In this document: in pieces, positions 32,282 to 34,331 of the stretch
Layout of the letters: each line of letters starts with the position of its first letter
Numbering within the stretch: position 1 is the stretch's first letter
Source of the DNA: a virus
Length of the DNA stretch: 34,331 bases
Virus record (IMG/VR): IMGVR_UViG_3300002145_000105
Location: 1 to 34,331 of that record
Reading direction: 5' to 3' (one strand)
Notes under the pieces: generated by a model
What the model was told of the DNA's origin: nothing
Seen by the model: only the letters and a program-made list of their open reading frames with translations
Database searches by the model: none
Program-made: the position numbers and the translations under genes

Positions 32282-32691
32282 GGCACATTCATACAGCCCT
32301 GTTTGTGAAGGGCGGCGAAAAGGTGAGATGCCAAGGCGATCTTCCGGACGGGTACTATCCCCAACACTCTGGAGCGTTTCTGCTCTTGATGTTAGGACAG
32401 AACCCGCGATGGAAAGTCTTGCTGGAACAAGACTGCGGCGAGGAAAACTTCGACGAGGAACTCTACTACGAGCAAAAGGCCAACATCCTCTGGTTTGGCC
32501 CCGGTCAAGGCATGAATCCCGTGATTGATATCACTGATGCAGGCCCCTCACAAGTAACGTCATCCATCCCGTATGAAGAACTCCCTTCCGTGTTCTATGA
32601 CTCATCCGGGCAACTCTGGCTGAATGCTCCTGTGGGCAGGATCGGCTACCTGAGGAAACCGAACTCCGGGGAACCGTACTACGTCGTGTGA
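32278..32691 (+). CDS. Hypothetical protein, 137 aa
   Basis: ATG 32278 overlaps the previous stop (ATGA). The product is acidic in the middle (EQDCGEENFDEELYYEQ) and has a compact beta-strand C-terminus (GQLWLNAPVGRIGYLRKPNSGEPYYVV). No family recognised. Its stop codon TGA is itself part of a GTGTGATTCAC element, one of the GTGATTCA repeats of this end of the window, and a hairpin follows at 32699-32725. Confidence 0.63.
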   Translation: MRHIHTALFVKGGEKVRCQGDLPDGYYPQHSGAFLLLMLGQNPRWKVLLEQDCGEENFDEELYYEQKANILWFGPGQGMNPVIDITDAGPSQVTSSIPYEELPSVFYDSSGQLWLNAPVGRIGYLRKPNSGEPYYVV

Positions 32692-32698
32692 TTCACAA

Positions 32699-32725
32699 GC
32701 GCCGGGCTGAACGAAAGCTCGGCGC
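32699..32725 (+). terminator. Hairpin terminator candidate after the 32278 gene
   Basis: GCGCCGGGCT (32699-32708) pairs with AGCTCGGCGC (32716-32725), one G-U, loop GAACGAA; then ATTGTGTG. Weak T content makes strength uncertain. Confidence 0.5.
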
Positions 32726-32791
32726 ATTGTGTGATTCATAGCGAAGTTTCTGCGCGAAGTTGGTCGGCGAAGTCGGGTGGCGATCTTTCGG

Positions 32792-32896
32792 TCCTCCGAG
32801 CTTCGCGCGAAATGTCGGGCGATCTTTCGGGCCGAACCGAAATGTCCCTCCTCCGAGCTTCGCGCGAAATGTCCCTCCTCCGAGCTTCGCGCGAAC
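32792..32896. repeat. Direct repeats with TTCGCGCGAA palindrome, copies at 32792, 32849 and 32876
   Basis: The unit starts TCCTCCGAGCTTCGCGCGAA and is followed by ATGTC in the first two copies. The last two are tandem with a 27-nt period. Each contains the 10-bp perfect palindrome TTCGCGCGAA. Confidence 0.85.
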
Positions 32897-32915
32897 TTTC
32901 GGTCGCTACATGCAA

Positions 32916-32933
32916 CACCGGCATTTGCCGGTG
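32916..32933 (-). terminator. Hairpin downstream of the minus-strand gene
   Basis: CACCGGCA (32916-32923) and TGCCGGTG (32926-32933) form a perfect 8-bp stem with a 2-nt gap, 10 nt beyond the stop of the minus-strand gene. No T-run follows on the minus strand. Confidence 0.4.
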
Positions 32934-32942
32934 CTGTGCGAG

Positions 32943-33212
32943 TTATCGGTTTAGCTGCGCTAGGGTTTGCGGGTTTTGTACGGGCATTTCGGCCTTGTGC
33001 ATGCGTACCCAAACTTCGTAAGGCCGCGCGTAGTAGGCTAACCCTACTTGCATAACGCGGCGCGCACCTTCCTCGGCCCCTTCGGCACCAATGTAAATGT
33101 GGCCAACGGCACCGCTAACATCGATGCAAATGTCGTGCAGCAGTTCGTCGTCCCATTCGTCTATGCCTTCGTCTATATTTGCGTTGTACCAACTTTGCAG
33201 TTCGTCCAACAT
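32943..33212 (-). CDS. Hypothetical protein, 89 aa (only convincing minus-strand gene)
   Basis: Encodes MLDELQSWYNANIDEGIDEW..., an acidic, Trp/Tyr-containing protein with a well-formed predicted helix-strand pattern (DELLHDICIDVSGAVGHIYIG, EEGARRVMQVGLAYYARPYEVWVRMHKAEM). Codon choice (GAC, GAA, GGC) is similar to the 33359 gene, which it faces across a shared upstream region with a GCGGGTA/TACCCGC palindrome. No Shine-Dalgarno. No family recognised. The opposite-strand frames over the same bases are low-complexity and are rejected. Confidence 0.6.
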   Translation of the reverse strand: MLDELQSWYNANIDEGIDEWDDELLHDICIDVSGAVGHIYIGAEGAEEGARRVMQVGLAYYARPYEVWVRMHKAEMPVQNPQTLAQLNR

Positions 33213-33245
33213 TCGCAGGGTAGCGCATAGGTTAGTTTGGGTTTG

Positions 33246-33263
33246 GCGGGTACCATTACCCGC
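33246..33263. promoter_or_regulatory. Operator-like palindrome between divergent genes
   Basis: GCGGGTA (33246-33252) and TACCCGC (33257-33263) are exact reverse complements around CCAT, midway between the minus-strand start (33212) and the plus-strand start (33359). TTTACCCTAAA follows at 33272-33282. This is a plausible regulator site for both genes. Confidence 0.5.
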
Positions 33264-33358
33264 ACCTAAACTTTACCCTAAAAGCGGGGCTTGCAACCTT
33301 ACTATATGGTAAACTTAGCGCGGCCCTAATAGCGGGGCCCAAACCAAAACTAGCAAAC

Positions 33359-33781
33359 ATGCAAAACCACAACATTTACACCAAGTTCTTTGCGGCAAAC
33401 GCAAACAAAACCTTCCTCGTCTTTGCCAGCGGGCGCAATTCCGGCGAAAGCCTAACGGGCGCACAGTTGCTTGAAAGGTGCCAACTGCATTGGGACGAAT
33501 ACCCCAACCAAAGGTGCACCGAAAACCCCAACTACATTTACATGCACCAAGGCATGGTGTTTATGTCGGGTGAACACTTCGACGATCCTTTCCCCGAAGC
33601 TTGCCAAGCAAACTGGGGCGAAACTGGCGTTACGCTACGGGTTGCCAAAGGCGTGGCGCACCAAAGCGTTTTCGTGTGTGGCACGCAAACGTGGCTAGTA
33701 TGGCGAATTTACGGTACGCTTATGTGTACCGTACACGGCGGCTGGCACGAAAACTACCTGTGCAACATTGTGCAATGGTAG
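33359..33781 (+). CDS. Hypothetical protein, 140 aa
   Basis: ATG 33359 after an A/C-rich leader (CAAACCAAAACTAGCAAAC) without Shine-Dalgarno, like the genes at 21854 and 31817. The protein is aromatic and His/Cys-rich in its second half (WETGVTLRV..., HQSVFVCGTQTWLVWRIYGTLMCTVHGGWHENYLCNIVQW), with five cysteines; a small beta-sheet fold is likely. No membrane span or known motif. It overlaps the start of a tiny membrane protein by 7 nt. Confidence 0.65.
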   Translation: MQNHNIYTKFFAANANKTFLVFASGRNSGESLTGAQLLERCQLHWDEYPNQRCTENPNYIYMHQGMVFMSGEHFDDPFPEACQANWGETGVTLRVAKGVAHQSVFVCGTQTWLVWRIYGTLMCTVHGGWHENYLCNIVQW

Positions 33782-33879
33782 TCCTCGGCTTTATTCTGGT
33801 AGTAGCAGGCTACCACACTTTCGGCGGCGCCATAATGCTAGTGGGCACAGCACGCTACTTCTTCAGAAAGTTTCGCTAG
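33775..33879 (+). CDS. Single-span membrane microprotein, 34 aa
   Basis: ATG 33775 lies inside the end of the previous gene. The peptide begins MVVLGFILVVAGYHTF, continues GGAIMLVGTARYFF and ends with basic RKFR, so it is a hydrophobic one- or two-pass hairpin with a positive C-terminus. The longer frame back to 33601 is a shadow of the upstream gene. A role at the membrane (holin-like or superinfection-related) is possible but unsupported. Confidence 0.5.
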   Translation: MVVLGFILVVAGYHTFGGAIMLVGTARYFFRKFR

Positions 33880-33892
33880 CTTAGCAACGCGT

Positions 33893-33908
33893 AACGCCTT
33901 CGGGCGTT
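33893..33908 (+). terminator. UUCG-tetraloop hairpin after the 33359 operon
   Basis: AACGCC, loop TTCG, GGCGTT: a 6-bp stem closed by the very stable C(UUCG)G loop, 13 nt after the microprotein stop. No T-run follows. Confidence 0.55.
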
Positions 33909-33932
33909 GCGTGATTCATAGGCCCGAAGGTT

Positions 33933-34068
33933 CGCGTGATTCATCGGCCCGAGCCCTTGCAGAAGTTTCGCGTGAATTGTCGCGTGATCTTTCGCGTGAA
34001 TTGTCGCGTGATCTTTCGCGTGAATTGTCGCGTGATTCATCGGCCCGAGCCCTTGCAGAAGTTTCGCG
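33933..34068. repeat. Direct repeat block: 40-bp repeat flanking three 24-bp tandem units
   Basis: A 40-bp sequence beginning CGCGTGATTCATCGGCCC occurs at 33933-33972 and exactly again at 34029-34068. Between and overlapping them lie three tandem units starting TTTCGCGTGAATTGTCGCG at 33966, 33990 and 34014, two exact and the last differing at its final base. Confidence 0.9.
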
Positions 34069-34194
34069 CGACGCTCGGACGGCCGAACTTTCGGGCCGAA
34101 CTTTCGTGAAGCCCCGTGATTCAGTGAACTGATCGTCACGTGATTCTTCGCGTGATTGGCGACCGCGAAGGTGAAATGCGAACTTTACGACGAT

Positions 34195-34331
34195 GTTAGG
34201 GGCCTGTTAGGTGTTACGGAAACGTAACGTTAGGGGCCTGTTAGGGTTACGGAAACGTAACGCCGTTTTGGCAGTTACGGAAACGTAACGCCGTTTTGGC
34301 AGTTACGGAAACGTAACGCCGTTTTGGCAGT
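34195..34331. repeat. Tandem array with GAAA-loop hairpin in each unit, running off the window
   Basis: GTTACGGAAACGTAAC (6-bp stem, GAAA loop) occurs at 34213, 34246, 34274 and 34302, and the next copy begins at 34330 where the window ends. The first two units (34 and 33 nt) include GTTAGGGGCCTGTTAGG; the later ones have a strict 28-nt period with GCCGTTTTGGC between hairpins. Confidence 0.92.

Larger units (their letters stand above)
32692..32942. other. Non-coding repeat region after the 31817 operon
   Basis: A 251-nt stretch, with a terminator-like hairpin (32699-32725), two GTGATTCA copies (one at 32689-32696 on its border, one at about 32731-32738), three copies of a 25-nt Ser/Arg-coding-like repeat (32792-32896) and an 8-bp hairpin (32916-32933). 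Frames open on both strands are produced by the repeats and are not considered genes. Confidence 0.65.
33880..34331. other. Repeat-dense non-coding end of the window
   Basis: A 452-nt stretch with a UUCG-type hairpin (33893-33908), GTGATTCA copies, a 40-bp direct repeat, three 24-bp tandem units and, from 34195, a tandem array with GAAA-loop hairpins. The + frame at 33911-34132 is a Ser/Arg/Glu repeat product and not credible as a gene. It may be an origin, packaging or regulatory zone. Confidence 0.65.

Noticed and set aside
32731-33055. Plus-strand frames of 60-96 aa across 32731-33055
   Set aside because: They arise from the TTCGCGCGAA repeats and from the opposite strand of the minus gene, and their Ser/Arg compositions change with the repeat phase.
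33291-33315. TTGCAA and TAAACT as a promoter for the 33359 gene
   Set aside because: The spacer would be only 13 nt; a promoter is likely somewhere here but I cannot place it.
33933-34068. CRISPR-like array
   Set aside because: Units are contiguous with no unique spacers of constant length, and no cas genes are nearby.
33911-34132. 73-aa Ser/Arg-rich + strand frame
   Set aside because: It is a product of the direct repeats with low-complexity content and no ribosome site.

Overview
The window is a stretch of a tailed-bacteriophage (siphovirus-type) genome. Almost every gene lies on the + strand, and genes are packed with 1-50 nt overlaps (ATGA, TAATG and GTGA junctions). The left end is cut inside a tape-measure gene, and the right end stops inside a tandem-repeat block. 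The tail-tip gene order (tape measure, DUF2460, DUF2163, NlpC/P60 peptidase, large host-contact protein, DUF2793 proteins) is that of gene transfer agents and related phages of Alphaproteobacteria. I therefore infer an alphaproteobacterial, possibly aquatic, host; no gene fixes the host directly.

Layout. 1-9005: tail tip and host contact. 9006-9272: promoter region. 9273-17816: replication start genes, namely a coiled-coil protein, a SNF2-type helicase, an unusual beta-rich protein, a protein with an acidic tail that may bind ssDNA, and a fused primase with an MCM-like helicase. 17788-21700: nucleotide metabolism and DNA polymerase (MazG-type pyrophosphohydrolase, thymidylate-synthase-fold enzyme, dNMP kinase, dCMP-type deaminase, family A polymerase). 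21854-30518: ATP-dependent ligase, a P-loop kinase, a homologue of the helical domain of 5-hydroxymethyl-dU DNA kinases, two GT-A-type glycosyltransferase-like proteins, many small unknown genes, a class II ribonucleotide reductase and a nucleoside deoxyribosyltransferase-like protein. 30519-34331: looser accessory DNA with a two-HTH regulator, a VRR-NUC-type nuclease, several orphans, the only convincing minus-strand gene and large blocks of direct and inverted repeats.

Main interpretation. The middle of the window looks like a pathway for making and decorating a modified pyrimidine in phage DNA. The thymidylate-synthase homologue carries Asp instead of the usual Asn at the base-recognition position, as in T4 dCMP hydroxymethylase. 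It is followed by a dNMP kinase and a polymerase, then by post-replicative candidates: a kinase, the HMUDK-helical-type protein and two glycosyltransferases. The exact base, cytosine or thymine/uracil, cannot be settled from sequence.

Signals outside genes. The heptamer CTTGCAG/CTGCAAG is far more frequent than expected and occurs in all reading frames. A palindrome TTTAC(A/C)(G/C)TAAA sits in front of several transcription units. GC-rich GGCCCC/CCCATAGGGG elements fill intergenic DNA. A 19-bp perfect inverted repeat encloses 137 bp. A 28-bp tandem array, each unit able to form a GAAA-loop hairpin, ends the window. Motif counts are hand counts.
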